Positions 1 to 7,672 of a DNA stretch of 33,600 nucleotides are shown here, piece after piece. This stretch comes from Elusimicrobia bacterium GWA2_66_18 (GTDB lineage: Bacteria > Elusimicrobiota > Elusimicrobia > UBA1565 > UBA9628). Location: positions 10,472-44,071 of the forward strand of contig MGTX01000005.1 in assembly GCA_001799675.1 (NCBI GenBank), read 5' to 3'. Under the pieces are notes generated by a model that was not told where the DNA came from, searched no databases, and saw nothing but the letters and a program-made list of their open reading frames with translations. Position 1 is the first letter of the stretch. Every line of letters begins with the position of its first letter. The position numbers were made by a program, and so were the translations under genes.

Positions 1-1716
1 ATCATCGTCGATCAACACCGCGTCGAATCGCTCCGGAGCTTCCTTTTTCTCTATCCGCATCGGCACGAAGCCGGCCAACGATTTTGGGATGAGCCTGGCT
101 TTGAGCCTCAAGGAATCGGCCAAGACGCCTTTCTCTTCATAGCGGCTCGTCACGAGGATGGTGCGGGCGCCGATGCCGAGTTCCTCGGCGAGACTGAGTC
201 CCGTCTCTCGATAGCCTACGAGTTCGTAGTCCATCAAATAGAGCGGGTCCTTTGCCGTTCGCGGGTCCGTCCGGGTCCAGGAGCGCAGTTCGGCGGGCGT
301 CGAGAAGTGGAGGATCGCGACGCCGTGATCTTTGACGTGCGCCGACTCGAAACGCTCCTGCCAGACCTGATGAATGCTCGAGTCGTCGTCGAGGACGACG
401 ATCGAGGCGCCGGGAGATATGGCCACCTCCGAGACGAACCATTCCGGCGGACGAGCGCGCGGCAGACGGATGGCCACGGTCGTGCCCCTGCCGGGCTCCG
501 AGTCGATCGTGAGGCTCCCTCCCCAGGACTCGACGCTCGTTCTGGCATGGTGCAGGCCGAGCCCGGAGCCTCCCGGCTTGCCGTGCGTCTCGCCTCGCTG
601 CCCAAGCCGCGCAAGCACGTCGGGGGGGATGCCTTGGCCGCTGTCGCGGACCACGATTTCGGTGCCGTCGACGCTTGAAGCGAGCCGAATGGTGACCAAT
701 CCTTTTCCCGGCAGGGACTCCACCGCGTTGTTGATCAAATTCGAGAGCACCCGCTTGAATTCGGACGCCGGGATCGCGGCGAAAAGGCCGTATGAGGACG
801 GATCGAGACGCGAATCGATCTCGACGCCGAGTTGCGACCGGAATTGCAGCCGCTTCTCGGTGATGAGGGAGTCGACGAGGCCCGACAGGAGTTGCACGGA
901 GCCGGACTCGCCCTCAGCCTCATGCGCCTCCGGCTTCGAGCCGCTGCCGACCCTCGCGGCCGTCCGGTTCTTTGCGATCAGGTTGTTGGCGATGTCCCGG
1001 ATGCGCCCGACGGCGCTGCGAATCAAAACTCGTTTTTCTTCCGGTAGCTGCGAGAGGTCATTGAGAACGGAGTCGAGGGCGGCAAGCGGAGAGCGGATGT
1101 CGTGGGCCACCTGTTCCGCGATGCGTCTGACTGCGGATTCCTTTTCGACCTCCAGCTTGAGTATGCGCTGGTACCAGGACGTGATGAACCAGAAGAAGAA
1201 ACCGAATAAGCATGCGACCAGAATGCCGAAGGATGCGGTCAGGCGGTTTTTGAACCGGATCAGCTCTCTGGGGAAATCGGAGCCGATATACAGCGCCGCG
1301 CATTCGGCGCCCGCGGTGCTGCCAGGAAGCGTTGTGATCAGACTGAGGCCTCTTCGGGGATGCCCTGCGATTTTGCGCTGCTCTCCGCACCTGAATTCGG
1401 CAAAGACGGCGTCGGTCCTCTCGTCCGGCCCTGTGGTCCTGAAAACAAAACCGCTGCCATTGGTGTCAGGCAAGCGTCGGATCTCCGCGAATCGCAGATG
1501 CCCATCCTGTTGGAGTTTTGCAAGTGTGGCGCTGAGTTTGAGCAGGTTCCCTTCCGCCAAGTCGCTGGCAAGAGCGGAGACGACCTCCCTTTCCAGCGAC
1601 GCGACCTTGGACTCCTCAGCCGCAGACCACAGCCATGCCATCGCTGCGTAGAAAGGGACGAGAACGAGGCAAGCGCCGATCGCCCACGACGCAATGAGTC
1701 GATGCTTGCTCCACAT
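1..1716 (-). CDS. Hybrid sensor histidine kinase of cassette A, 3' end beyond the window
   Basis: The reading frame starts at ATG 1716 and stays open to the left edge, so the C-terminus is missing. Visible order: membrane helix (about 8-30), periplasmic region (about 31-158, with Cys110 and Cys139), second helix (about 160-180), dimerisation/H-box AEQVAHDIRSPLAAL with phospho-acceptor His205, ATPase domain (N-box LSNLINNAVESL, G-boxes with DSGQGIPP and GGSGLGLHHA), a receiver domain with an Asp triad after residue 440 and a YLMDYEL phospho-Asp segment, then the start of a second receiver (AVLIDDD) at the edge. No HAMP domain is evident. The start lies 3 bases after the stop of the upstream binding-protein gene, with no Shine-Dalgarno of its own, so translational coupling is likely. 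It is a close paralogue of the kinase at 25968-28097 over the kinase and receiver parts, but not in the sensor. Inferred role: sensing the ligand of the adjacent binding protein. Confidence 0.93.
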   Translation of the reverse strand, partial: MWSKHRLIASWAIGACLVLVPFYAAMAWLWSAAEESKVASLEREVVSALASDLAEGNLLKLSATLAKLQQDGHLRFAEIRRLPDTNGSGFVFRTTGPDERTDAVFAEFRCGEQRKIAGHPRRGLSLITTLPGSTAGAECAALYIGSDFPRELIRFKNRLTASFGILVACLFGFFFWFITSWYQRILKLEVEKESAVRRIAEQVAHDIRSPLAALDSVLNDLSQLPEEKRVLIRSAVGRIRDIANNLIAKNRTAARVGSGSKPEAHEAEGESGSVQLLSGLVDSLITEKRLQFRSQLGVEIDSRLDPSSYGLFAAIPASEFKRVLSNLINNAVESLPGKGLVTIRLASSVDGTEIVVRDSGQGIPPDVLARLGQRGETHGKPGGSGLGLHHARTSVESWGGSLTIDSEPGRGTTVAIRLPRARPPEWFVSEVAISPGASIVVLDDDSSIHQVWQERFESAHVKDHGVAILHFSTPAELRSWTRTDPRTAKDPLYLMDYELVGYRETGLSLAEELGIGARTILVTSRYEEKGVLADSLRLKARLIPKSLAGFVPMRIEKKEAPERFDAVLIDDD

Positions 1717-1719
1717 GGC

Positions 1720-3291
1720 TCAGCCGCGAGGTTTCCAGCCCACTGCGCGGAACTCGATCGGGTCCGAGAACAGGTTAAGCCGAGAGAGGTCGATGCCCCG
1801 ACTGTACACATAATTCAGGCCCGAATGCGCGAAAGTGACGATAGAGGCCTCCTCGAAGACGGATGCGTTGATCTTTTCGACGATTCTCTTACGTTTAACC
1901 GGGTCTGATTCTGTCTCAGTTTCTTCGAGGAGTTCCTGGATAGAGCCGGAAGGGTCGGGAATGAGCGCGCCGAGCTTGCTGAGGAACATCATCCGGAGGT
2001 CCGCGTACGGGTCGTTGATCAATATGCCGGTGTACCGCACCATCGCGTCAAAATCTCCGGCCCGCAGTCGTCGTATCGCCTCGGATCTGTCAGAGTATCT
2101 GGAGACATGAGGCTGAAGCCCGTGGGCTTCCAGACTGTCTACTACGGCGGTTTCTATCGCCTCCTGAATCCTGCGGTCTCGGGGGAATGGATATCTGGCA
2201 AGAGGGTAGAAAAGGACCTCGACCTTGCCTCGGCGAGATTTCCCGGGTCGCGGCTTGGGTGGAACGGCCAGGGGGAGGTATCCGATGCCGCCCTTTGGAA
2301 TGAAGGATGGGTTGACGTCCGTCTGAGACGTAAAGCTCGGATTGGCGTTCAGGGAACTCAAGAAGGCATCCCGGATGGACTGCCGAAGCCCCTTGTCTTT
2401 CAGCGGGGACCTATGGGCATTGAGTTGCATGAAGTACATGTTCGTGGACGGGCCGTCGAGTATCTGGAGGTCATGGTTGCGGAGTTCGCCCATCGTTTCC
2501 TTGCTGAGGGCGAAGCGTGGCTCGAGCGTGAGGTCTCCCTGGCCGCTCAGTAACGCCGCGAGGACGTTATCTTCGGCGCCAGAGGGCGCGTGTATCTCGA
2601 CGATCTCCGGAGCATGGTCGGCTTCAGGGAACACGTGTCTCGACTCCAGGACGATCTTATCCTTGGCAAGCTCCCGAATTTTGTACTGGCCGGATGCCGA
2701 AGCGCAAAGGGGCTCCTTCCACCGGCCTTTTTCATCGAAGCACTTCGGATTAGCTATTCCATAGACAGACTGGCTGATGGTCTCGAATAGATTGACCGGG
2801 CGTTTGTTGAACTTGAAGACGATCGCGTCTTTCTCCGCGAAAAGGCACTTGAGGGGGGCCTCATATTTCTTCCAGCGTTTGACTTCGGGCAGCAGGGAAT
2901 TGAGAATCAGCCCTTCGTCGCGCGTCAACCAAAGGATGCGCCTGAAATTCTTCAAGACGATGTCGGGGGTGATGGGAGTCCCGTCATCGAAGGAGAGATC
3001 GGGCCTCATCCGGAAGCGCCAGGTCTTCCCGCTCCCGTCTACCTGCCAGTCCGAGGCGACCATCCCTTGGGGCTTGCCGTCCATGTAGATGGAGACGAGG
3101 GGAGCGTAGATGTTTTTGGCAATCTGCATGACGTCGAACATGTCCGCTTTATAGGTGTCGAACGTCGTGGCTGGCCACCAATACCAGTACCGTAAAGGCG
3201 ATTTCTGCATGCTCTTTTCTCCGTTGCATCCGCCCGCCAATATGGCGCCTATGACTAAAACGCCATGCAGGAGACGCGGATATTGAGGCAC
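1720..3291 (-). CDS. Oligopeptide-type solute-binding lipoprotein (SBP_bac_5 family), cassette A
   Basis: A 523-residue protein starting at GTG 3291. The N-terminus has a hydrophobic stretch ending in lipobox LAGGC with Cys22, so it should be a lipid-anchored periplasmic protein. Family hallmarks: an early segment on the expected overall fold (WQVDGSGKTWRFRMRPDLSF, then DDGTPITPDIV), a mid-protein region with YFMQLNAHRSPLKDKGLRQS, and a C-terminal partial-charge region matching DppA/OppA-type ligand receptors. No permease or ATPase genes accompany it, which argues for a sensing rather than an import role. It follows the YcaO gene with one base between stop and start and precedes the kinase by 3 bases, so the three are almost certainly one transcript. 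No Shine-Dalgarno is visible before the GTG; a later start would lose the signal peptide. Ligand unknown; a modified peptide is an inference. Confidence 0.88.
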   Translation of the reverse strand: MPQYPRLLHGVLVIGAILAGGCNGEKSMQKSPLRYWYWWPATTFDTYKADMFDVMQIAKNIYAPLVSIYMDGKPQGMVASDWQVDGSGKTWRFRMRPDLSFDDGTPITPDIVLKNFRRILWLTRDEGLILNSLLPEVKRWKKYEAPLKCLFAEKDAIVFKFNKRPVNLFETISQSVYGIANPKCFDEKGRWKEPLCASASGQYKIRELAKDKIVLESRHVFPEADHAPEIVEIHAPSGAEDNVLAALLSGQGDLTLEPRFALSKETMGELRNHDLQILDGPSTNMYFMQLNAHRSPLKDKGLRQSIRDAFLSSLNANPSFTSQTDVNPSFIPKGGIGYLPLAVPPKPRPGKSRRGKVEVLFYPLARYPFPRDRRIQEAIETAVVDSLEAHGLQPHVSRYSDRSEAIRRLRAGDFDAMVRYTGILINDPYADLRMMFLSKLGALIPDPSGSIQELLEETETESDPVKRKRIVEKINASVFEEASIVTFAHSGLNYVYSRGIDLSRLNLFSDPIEFRAVGWKPRG

Positions 3292-3292
3292 T

Positions 3293-4243
3293 TTAAATTA
3301 AAAAACGCTCGAGGGCGGCGTCATTGGCCGCCCTGGAGTCTCCGGATATCATCACGCGGTGCACCAAGACCTCTGGATTCCAGGGTCCGTCGAGTCGCTT
3401 GGAGAATGCGATGTCAGGCGGGTTGATGGGCCCGGGGGAAGCCGTCTCTTGGATGCGTTCCTTGACCATCGCGTACCCGCGAGTTTGGTTGCCAAAAAAA
3501 CATAACCGCTTCTCAATCATGTTCTCAAAGGATTCCACGTTGCAGTCTTTCATCCGGGCAAAGGCCCGGACATGGACATACGCCTCCAGCATGGCTCTCT
3601 CAAGCGCGATTTGGGAGTGCGCGCCGCACGCCGAGCCGGGGATGGCTCCTCCTGTCGGTGTTTCAAAGACGCAGAGGCAGAATACGAGTTGCGTGGCGAG
3701 AGTCTGGTTGGACCGGTCCAGTTTCACGATTGCCTCAAAACAATGGAGTTGCCCAGGAAAACGGGCAAACAGCTTGAGCACCTGGTCGTTGTGCGGTCTG
3801 ACTCGTCGGAAGGCTATATCGCCATGGTCCCACAGTCGGCTAAGGCCCCAGCGCTCCAGCGCTTCGCAATAGGCGTGGATGAAGAGTCGCTCCTCGCCTA
3901 AGGTTGCCGGGAGGGCCGCGAAACCGTCTGTCGTGGGATTGACGTCCAAGTCGGCTTCGGCGGGAGAGTGTTTGGAGCAGTAGCGGAAGGCCCAGCGCTC
4001 AACGGCTTCCGTGACGGCTTTGCACTGGCTTTCTTCTTTATCCGAACTCCAGCCGGCACCGCATGGCCGCAGGACGTGGAAGGGCACGGGCTGGGCCTCC
4101 CATTGGGGGTGAAGTCTTGCTGTGGAGTACCAGAGCCATCTTCTCCAGAAGTTCGGATGCGGGGAGGAGATGAGGGAGACAATGGGCCCTGCCTCCTGGT
4201 CGATGAACCGCAGGAGGGTGGGGACTTCGGTTGATTCAGACAT
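3293..4243 (-). CDS. YcaO-domain protein (putative peptide backbone-modifying enzyme)
   Basis: A 316-residue protein. It carries the three spaced acidic helices expected of YcaO ATP-binding folds: KAVTEAVERWAF (Glu79, Glu82) after a Gly-rich GAGWSS segment, CEALERWGLSRLW (Glu127, Glu130), and a Gly-rich GSACGAHSQ segment followed by ALERAMLEAYVHVRAF (Glu215, Glu220). YcaO enzymes use ATP to phosphorylate peptide amide oxygens, making azolines, thioamides or amidines in RiPPs, or act on the ribosomal protein S12 or methyl-CoM reductase. The PxPxP C-terminus of azoline-forming members is absent (the protein ends FLI), and no fused E1-like or recognition domain is seen, so chemistry and partner are unknown. 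The protein is shorter than typical (about 400). It leads the kinase/binding-protein operon, and the gene has a possible leaderless start (see the promoter entry). Family call from motifs only; the substrate is inference. Confidence 0.82.
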   Translation of the reverse strand: MSESTEVPTLLRFIDQEAGPIVSLISSPHPNFWRRWLWYSTARLHPQWEAQPVPFHVLRPCGAGWSSDKEESQCKAVTEAVERWAFRYCSKHSPAEADLDVNPTTDGFAALPATLGEERLFIHAYCEALERWGLSRLWDHGDIAFRRVRPHNDQVLKLFARFPGQLHCFEAIVKLDRSNQTLATQLVFCLCVFETPTGGAIPGSACGAHSQIALERAMLEAYVHVRAFARMKDCNVESFENMIEKRLCFFGNQTRGYAMVKERIQETASPGPINPPDIAFSKRLDGPWNPEVLVHRVMISGDSRAANDAALERFLI

Positions 4244-4260
4244 TACGCAGATTGTATAAT
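4231..4260 (+). promoter_or_regulatory. Sigma70-type promoter for the 47-residue peptide gene
   Basis: TTGATT at 4231-4236, an 18-base spacer and a perfect TATAAT at 4255-4260. Transcription would start near 4267, giving a leader of about 19 bases that contains GAGGAG at 4275-4280, five bases before ATG 4286. The -35 element lies inside the first codons of the YcaO gene on the other strand, so the two promoters are interleaved. Confidence 0.65.
4251..4256 (-). promoter_or_regulatory. Possible -10 element for a leaderless YcaO transcript
   Basis: On the minus strand, TACAAT lies 7 bases before ATG 4243. That would put the transcription start at or next to the start codon, and there is no Shine-Dalgarno. 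It overlaps the plus-strand TATAAT within the near-palindrome ATTGTATAAT (4251-4260), so RNA polymerase or one regulator could set the balance between the peptide and its presumed enzyme. No good -35 is visible. Confidence 0.35.
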
Positions 4261-4285
4261 TTAGCGTCTTATCTGAGGAGAGCCC

Positions 4286-4429
4286 ATGAAACTCAAGAAG
4301 TTATTGCTCGCGGTCGCCTATATGCTCGTTGGGGTCGTCTTCGCAAAGGAAGCAACCGCTTTCGATCGGGCTGGAGTCACAGGAATTACGTCAGCCGAAG
4401 GGGCAGACGCTGGCTCGAACGGGATTTAG
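4286..4429 (+). CDS. 47-residue secreted small peptide, candidate precursor for the YcaO enzyme
   Basis: Too short for most gene finders, but supported by a strong promoter (4231-4260) and a Shine-Dalgarno GAGGAG at ideal spacing. The N-terminus is a textbook Sec signal: MKLKK, then a hydrophobic core of about 15 residues (LLLAVAYMLVGVVFA), then a possible signal-peptidase site after ATA (residues 23-25). The remaining 22 residues begin FDRAGVTGITSAEG and end SNGI; they are Gly/Ala/Ser/Thr-rich with no Cys. The gene is divergent from the YcaO gene, with 42 bases between the start codons. Family unknown. It could be a peptide pheromone or RiPP substrate read by the linked binding protein and kinase. 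One difficulty is that Sec-exported peptides would have to be modified before export. No gene follows on this strand, and the neighbouring gene at 4476 is convergent. Confidence 0.6.
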   Translation: MKLKKLLLAVAYMLVGVVFAKEATAFDRAGVTGITSAEGADAGSNGI

Positions 4430-4475
4430 GCCGTCGGCGCTCTAGCACGGCGCGGGTCTCCAGCCTGACTTATCC

Positions 4476-5048
4476 TTAGGATCTGGCCCTTTGCAAGGGT
4501 CGGTAGATGTCAAGGAGACGCCTCGAGATGTCGAAGTCGCGGTCGCTGCCGGTTTTCTCGTTGACCGCCTCGAGAAGTTTGACGGCCTCGCCTATTTCCC
4601 CCAGGTTCGCATGGGCCGACGCCTTGAAAATATAGGGCGTCTGCCATTGCGGCAGCTTGGTTATTTCCTTTGCGGACTCCGCAAGCAAATCCGCCCAGTC
4701 CCTCTTTTTTTCCAGCTCGGCCATTTTTAAATATTGGCGGTGCTCCTCACCCAGGCTCATCGCGCGCCGTCCGCGGCTGCTGATTATTTTTTCGCCCTCG
4801 AAGCCGTAATAAACGGTTCCCGCCTCTAAGGCCGGCCTCACGGGCGGCGGGGCCTTCACCGGGGCCTGCTTCTGCGGAACTTTGATAAGGACAACGGACT
4901 GCGATTGCCCCGCGGCGGCCGATAAAGACCTCTGGTTATTTCCCGCTCGGCGAAGGGCTGAGCCCAGGAGAACAACTCCGCACAGAAGCCCTGCCCATGA
5001 CGCCCATCGGGGAACCTGACGCCGGATCAGTCGCATTTTCATCATCAT
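4476..5048 (-). CDS. Membrane-anchored TPR-like protein of unknown function
   Basis: A 190-residue protein, family not recognised. A basic N-terminus (KMRLIRRQ) precedes one hydrophobic helix (about 14-32); a low-complexity Gln/Pro/Lys linker follows (about 45-75), and the C-terminal half is helical with TPR-like spacing (FKASAHANLGEIGEAVKLLE). A single-pass protein with a periplasmic repeat domain is likely. Four ATGs occur in the first five codons, so the exact start is uncertain. A TATGCT -10-like element sits 6 bases before the first ATG, which would make the message leaderless. The gene stands alone, back to back with the gene at 5140, and its base composition is intermediate between the accessory block and the core. 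A link to cassette A is not supported by anything except proximity. Confidence 0.7.
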   Translation of the reverse strand: MMMKMRLIRRQVPRWASWAGLLCGVVLLGSALRRAGNNQRSLSAAAGQSQSVVLIKVPQKQAPVKAPPPVRPALEAGTVYYGFEGEKIISSRGRRAMSLGEEHRQYLKMAELEKKRDWADLLAESAKEITKLPQWQTPYIFKASAHANLGEIGEAVKLLEAVNEKTGSDRDFDISRRLLDIYRPLQRARS

Positions 5049-5102
5049 GCGGTAAGCATAGCCTTGGAACCGGCAATAAGCCAGTAAAACGTCGCATAAA
5101 AT

Positions 5103-5130
5103 TTGGTTAAAGGCCGGTAAATGTTAACAT
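5103..5130 (+). promoter_or_regulatory. Candidate promoter of the 5140-7133 gene pair
   Basis: TTGGTT at 5103-5108, a 16-base spacer and TAACAT at 5125-5130. Nine bases separate the -10 from ATG 5140 and there is no Shine-Dalgarno, the same geometry as the nuo promoter at 7148-7177, so a leaderless or near-leaderless message is likely. Confidence 0.4.
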
Positions 5131-5139
5131 GCTCGCTAT

Positions 5140-6081
5140 ATGCCGACCATCGCAGATTGGCTGCGGGCTTCCTGGCGCGATTTCATCCGGCGCTGGACCG
5201 TCTTGATGGCGGCCGCGGGTCTGACGGCGGCGGCGACCCTTCTCGCGGTCTTTCTGCCCCTGCTGGCGGCCGGGCTCGCCGCTCTGGCGGGAGCGGACTC
5301 TTTCACGGCGTTCGGACTGGGCGGCTGCGCGGCCCTGGTCCTGGCCCTGTGGTTCTCCACCTGGGCGCAGGCCGCCGTCCTGCGCGCCTGCCTGTTCGAG
5401 GAGAGCGTCGTCGAGGTCCTCTCCCGCTCCTGGGATATGACCGCGGGCTTCGCCTGGGCGCTGACCCTCTTCCTGGTCGCGGCGGGCGGGGGCTTCTTCC
5501 TGCTCCTCCTGCCGGGGCTGTTCCTGTCGGTCCTGCTCTTCTTCGGTCCGGTCTACCAGATGAGCGGCGAGGCCGAAGGGGTGCGCGCGATGGAGTTGTC
5601 CTGGGCGCGGGTTCGCCCGCGTTTCGCAGCCGTCGGCCTGCGCCTCTTCGTGGGACTCTCGGTGACTTGGCTTCCGGGCGCGATCCCCTACGTCGGCTGG
5701 ATTCTCGCCCCCTTCTGGGCGCCCTTCGGGATCGTCGCGACGGCGCGTCTGGCGCGCGACCTGCGCGAGGCCTCGCCCGACGCCGCACCCGCGCGTCTGG
5801 CCCCCCTGTTCGCGGTCCTCGGCCTCGTGTTCACGCTGGGCGCGGCCCTCTCGGGTCGCTCGGCGCTGCGCGCCTACGCCGCGGGGCGCGAGGCCATCCT
5901 CTCCGGGCGACTCAACGCCGAGGGCCTCGACGAGGAGACCGGCCAGGCCATGATCGCGGTGCTGTCGGGCCGCGCGAGCGAGGCGCAGAGGCGCCAGGCC
6001 CTGGCCTTCGCCCTCTCCAAGTCCCGGCAGACCTTCCAGGCGCCCCTGTCCTCCTCGACGCTGAGCGCGCCCGGCCCATGA
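5140..6081 (+). CDS. Polytopic membrane protein of unknown function
   Basis: A 313-residue protein, family not firmly recognised. It starts with a short amphipathic segment (WLRASWRDFIRRW) followed by about six membrane helices between residues 20 and 240: a pair at about 22-50 and 55-80, two at about 100-140, and two at about 165-215. The layout resembles the broad group of bacterial proteins with a glycerophosphodiesterase-type membrane domain, but no enzyme domain is attached. The C-terminal 80 residues are soluble and Ala/Arg/Glu-rich. The stop overlaps the start of the next gene (ATGA at 6078-6081), so the two are translated together. An envelope role is likely, but I cannot name a reaction. 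Confidence 0.8.
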   Translation: MPTIADWLRASWRDFIRRWTVLMAAAGLTAAATLLAVFLPLLAAGLAALAGADSFTAFGLGGCAALVLALWFSTWAQAAVLRACLFEESVVEVLSRSWDMTAGFAWALTLFLVAAGGGFFLLLLPGLFLSVLLFFGPVYQMSGEAEGVRAMELSWARVRPRFAAVGLRLFVGLSVTWLPGAIPYVGWILAPFWAPFGIVATARLARDLREASPDAAPARLAPLFAVLGLVFTLGAALSGRSALRAYAAGREAILSGRLNAEGLDEETGQAMIAVLSGRASEAQRRQALAFALSKSRQTFQAPLSSSTLSAPGP

Positions 6082-7133
6082 GCGTCCGCCGCGGGGTCTT
6101 CTGGGGGCTTGGCGCGGCCGCGGCCCTGCTCCTGCTGGGAGCGCTGGTCGGCTCGCGCCTGGAGGAGGTTCTGCGCGCCGGCGAGGCCGTCTCCTGGGGC
6201 TGGTTCTGGGCGGCGCTGGCCGGCGCGCTGGCCAGCCACGCGATGGTGGGACTGGCCCTCTCCGAGGTCCTGACCATCCTCGGCCACCCGCTCGGCGGGC
6301 CGACGGTCCTCGGCATCGCCTTGGTCTCGACGACGGCCAACTACCTCGTCTCCGCGGGGGGAGTCACCGGCTTCGCGCTCAAGTCCCATCTCCTGCACAA
6401 GAGGCGCGTGCCCATCGCGACCACGGTCACCGCCTCGGCCGTGACCTCCGCCATTCTCTATGCCGTGCTGGCCGTGATCCTGGGACAGGGGCTCTTCACT
6501 TTGCTCCTGCGCCTGCGCGGCGCGCGCCTGGCCATCATGGAGAGCGCCTTCGGGCTCATCATCCTCCTGGCCGGCGCGGCTTTCCTTCTGGTCGCCTTCT
6601 TCAACCGGAGCGTGCGCGGTCGCCTGGCCCACCGGCTCTTCCGCTTCACCAACCGCGCGGCTTTCAAGCTCTCCCAGAAGGAGATACCCTCCGAGGACTT
6701 TGCCGCCTTCGAGGTCCAACTCACCCAGGGACTGGCCCACATCCGCGCCGGCAAGGGGCGGCTGACCACGACGGTGCTCTACACCTGCCTCGACTGGGGG
6801 CTGGCCATGACCTCGCTGTGGTTCTGCTTCCGCGCCGTGGGCGTGAGGCTGCCCGTCGGCCATCTGAGCGCGGCGTTCACGACGGGCCAGGCCGCCACTC
6901 TCATCCCCGTTCTTCCCGGCGGCCTCGGCGCGGCCGAGGGCTCCATCGCGGCCTTGATGGGAGGGCTCGGCGTGGACGCGGGTTCGGCCCTGGTCGCGGC
7001 CCTGCTTTTCCGGCTCTGCTACTACGTCGCGCCCGCCCTCCTGAGCGTCCTCGTGCTCTGGGGCCTGAAGGTCTCGGAACCGGAGGTCCTGCAGGAGGCC
7101 GCCGAGCTTGACCTCGAGCGCCGCCGTTTCTGA
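6078..7133 (+). CDS. Flippase-like integral membrane protein (LPG synthase TM-domain family)
   Basis: A 351-residue protein with about eight membrane helices. It matches the lysylphosphatidylglycerol-synthase transmembrane/flippase-like family: an early segment STTANYLVSAGGVTGFALKS (about residues 84-103), and a late one with TGQAATLIPVLPGGLGAAEG, whose PGGLGxxEG turn is the family signature. The family includes lipid flippases such as MprF's membrane half and proteins implicated in isoprenoid-lipid handling. No C-terminal aminoacyl-transferase domain is present. The start at 6078 was chosen because it overlaps the upstream stop (ATGA); the frame is open further upstream, but that stretch overlaps the preceding gene. 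The stop is 53 bases before nuoJ, and the nuo promoter lies in that gap. Confidence 0.85.
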   Translation: MSVRRGVFWGLGAAAALLLLGALVGSRLEEVLRAGEAVSWGWFWAALAGALASHAMVGLALSEVLTILGHPLGGPTVLGIALVSTTANYLVSAGGVTGFALKSHLLHKRRVPIATTVTASAVTSAILYAVLAVILGQGLFTLLLRLRGARLAIMESAFGLIILLAGAAFLLVAFFNRSVRGRLAHRLFRFTNRAAFKLSQKEIPSEDFAAFEVQLTQGLAHIRAGKGRLTTTVLYTCLDWGLAMTSLWFCFRAVGVRLPVGHLSAAFTTGQAATLIPVLPGGLGAAEGSIAALMGGLGVDAGSALVAALLFRLCYYVAPALLSVLVLWGLKVSEPEVLQEAAELDLERRRF

Positions 7134-7147
7134 GATATCCCGCTGAG

Positions 7148-7177
7148 TTGGACGGCGGACCTGCAATACAGTAGAAT
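7148..7177 (+). promoter_or_regulatory. Promoter of the complex I operon
   Basis: TTGGAC at 7148-7153, an 18-base spacer and TAGAAT at 7172-7177. Only nine bases lie between the -10 and nuoJ ATG 7187, and no ribosome-binding site is present, so the transcript should begin within a few bases of the start codon. It is the only non-coding gap of this kind before about 14.7 kb of overlapping genes. Confidence 0.6.
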
Positions 7178-7186
7178 GCCCGCGTT

Positions 7187-7672
7187 ATGACGCTGTGGTC
7201 CGTGCTCATCGTCGGCGCCGTCGCCGCCGTATTCTCCGGAGTGATGCTTTTTCATCGCTCGCTCTACGTCAGCGCGGTCTGCCTCTTGGTCGTCCTCCTC
7301 CAGACCAGCGTCATTTTCTTGCTGCGCGGCGCGCCGCTCTTGGGCCTCCTCCAGATCATGATCTACGCGGGGGCCGTGATGGTCCTGGTCGTGATCGCCA
7401 TCATGGCCTCGGGCGGCGCCGGAGGCCCGGCCTTCGCCGACTTCTCCTTCCCGCGCCGGCTGGCCGCCCTGGGCCTTGGCGCCGTCATGCTGGAGTCGGC
7501 GATGATCCTGCGCGGCGTCGGCTCGGTCGCGGCCGGGCCGTCCGCGTCCCCCGCCCTGGGCGCCGCCTTCGGCTCGGCGCTCTTCACCTCCTACGCGCCG
7601 GCCACCGAGGCCGTCACCTTGCTGATGTTCCTGGCGGCCCTGTCCGTGCTGCCCGACAAGGAGACGTCGTGA
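7187..7672 (+). CDS. nuoJ: NADH-quinone oxidoreductase subunit J
   Basis: A 161-residue membrane-arm subunit of complex I with five helices. The signature third helix is present as LLGLLQIMIYAGAVMVLVVI (about residues 45-64), the pi-bulge helix of NuoJ that takes part in coupling quinone reduction to proton movement. It is the first gene of the operon here, directly after the promoter, with no Shine-Dalgarno. Its TGA stop overlaps the GTG start of nuoK (GTGA). Length is near the family norm. Confidence 0.93.
   Translation: MTLWSVLIVGAVAAVFSGVMLFHRSLYVSAVCLLVVLLQTSVIFLLRGAPLLGLLQIMIYAGAVMVLVVIAIMASGGAGGPAFADFSFPRRLAALGLGAVMLESAMILRGVGSVAAGPSASPALGAAFGSALFTSYAPATEAVTLLMFLAALSVLPDKETS

Noticed and set aside
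374-1651. Long plus-strand open frame opposite the cassette A kinase
   Set aside because: Composition is typical of an antisense shadow, and the minus-strand frame has clear kinase and receiver motifs.
5121-7133. 670-codon frame fusing sequence upstream of the flippase-like protein
   Set aside because: The first half is Arg/Gly/Pro-rich shadow of the gene at 5140-6081; the real start at 6078 overlaps the upstream stop.
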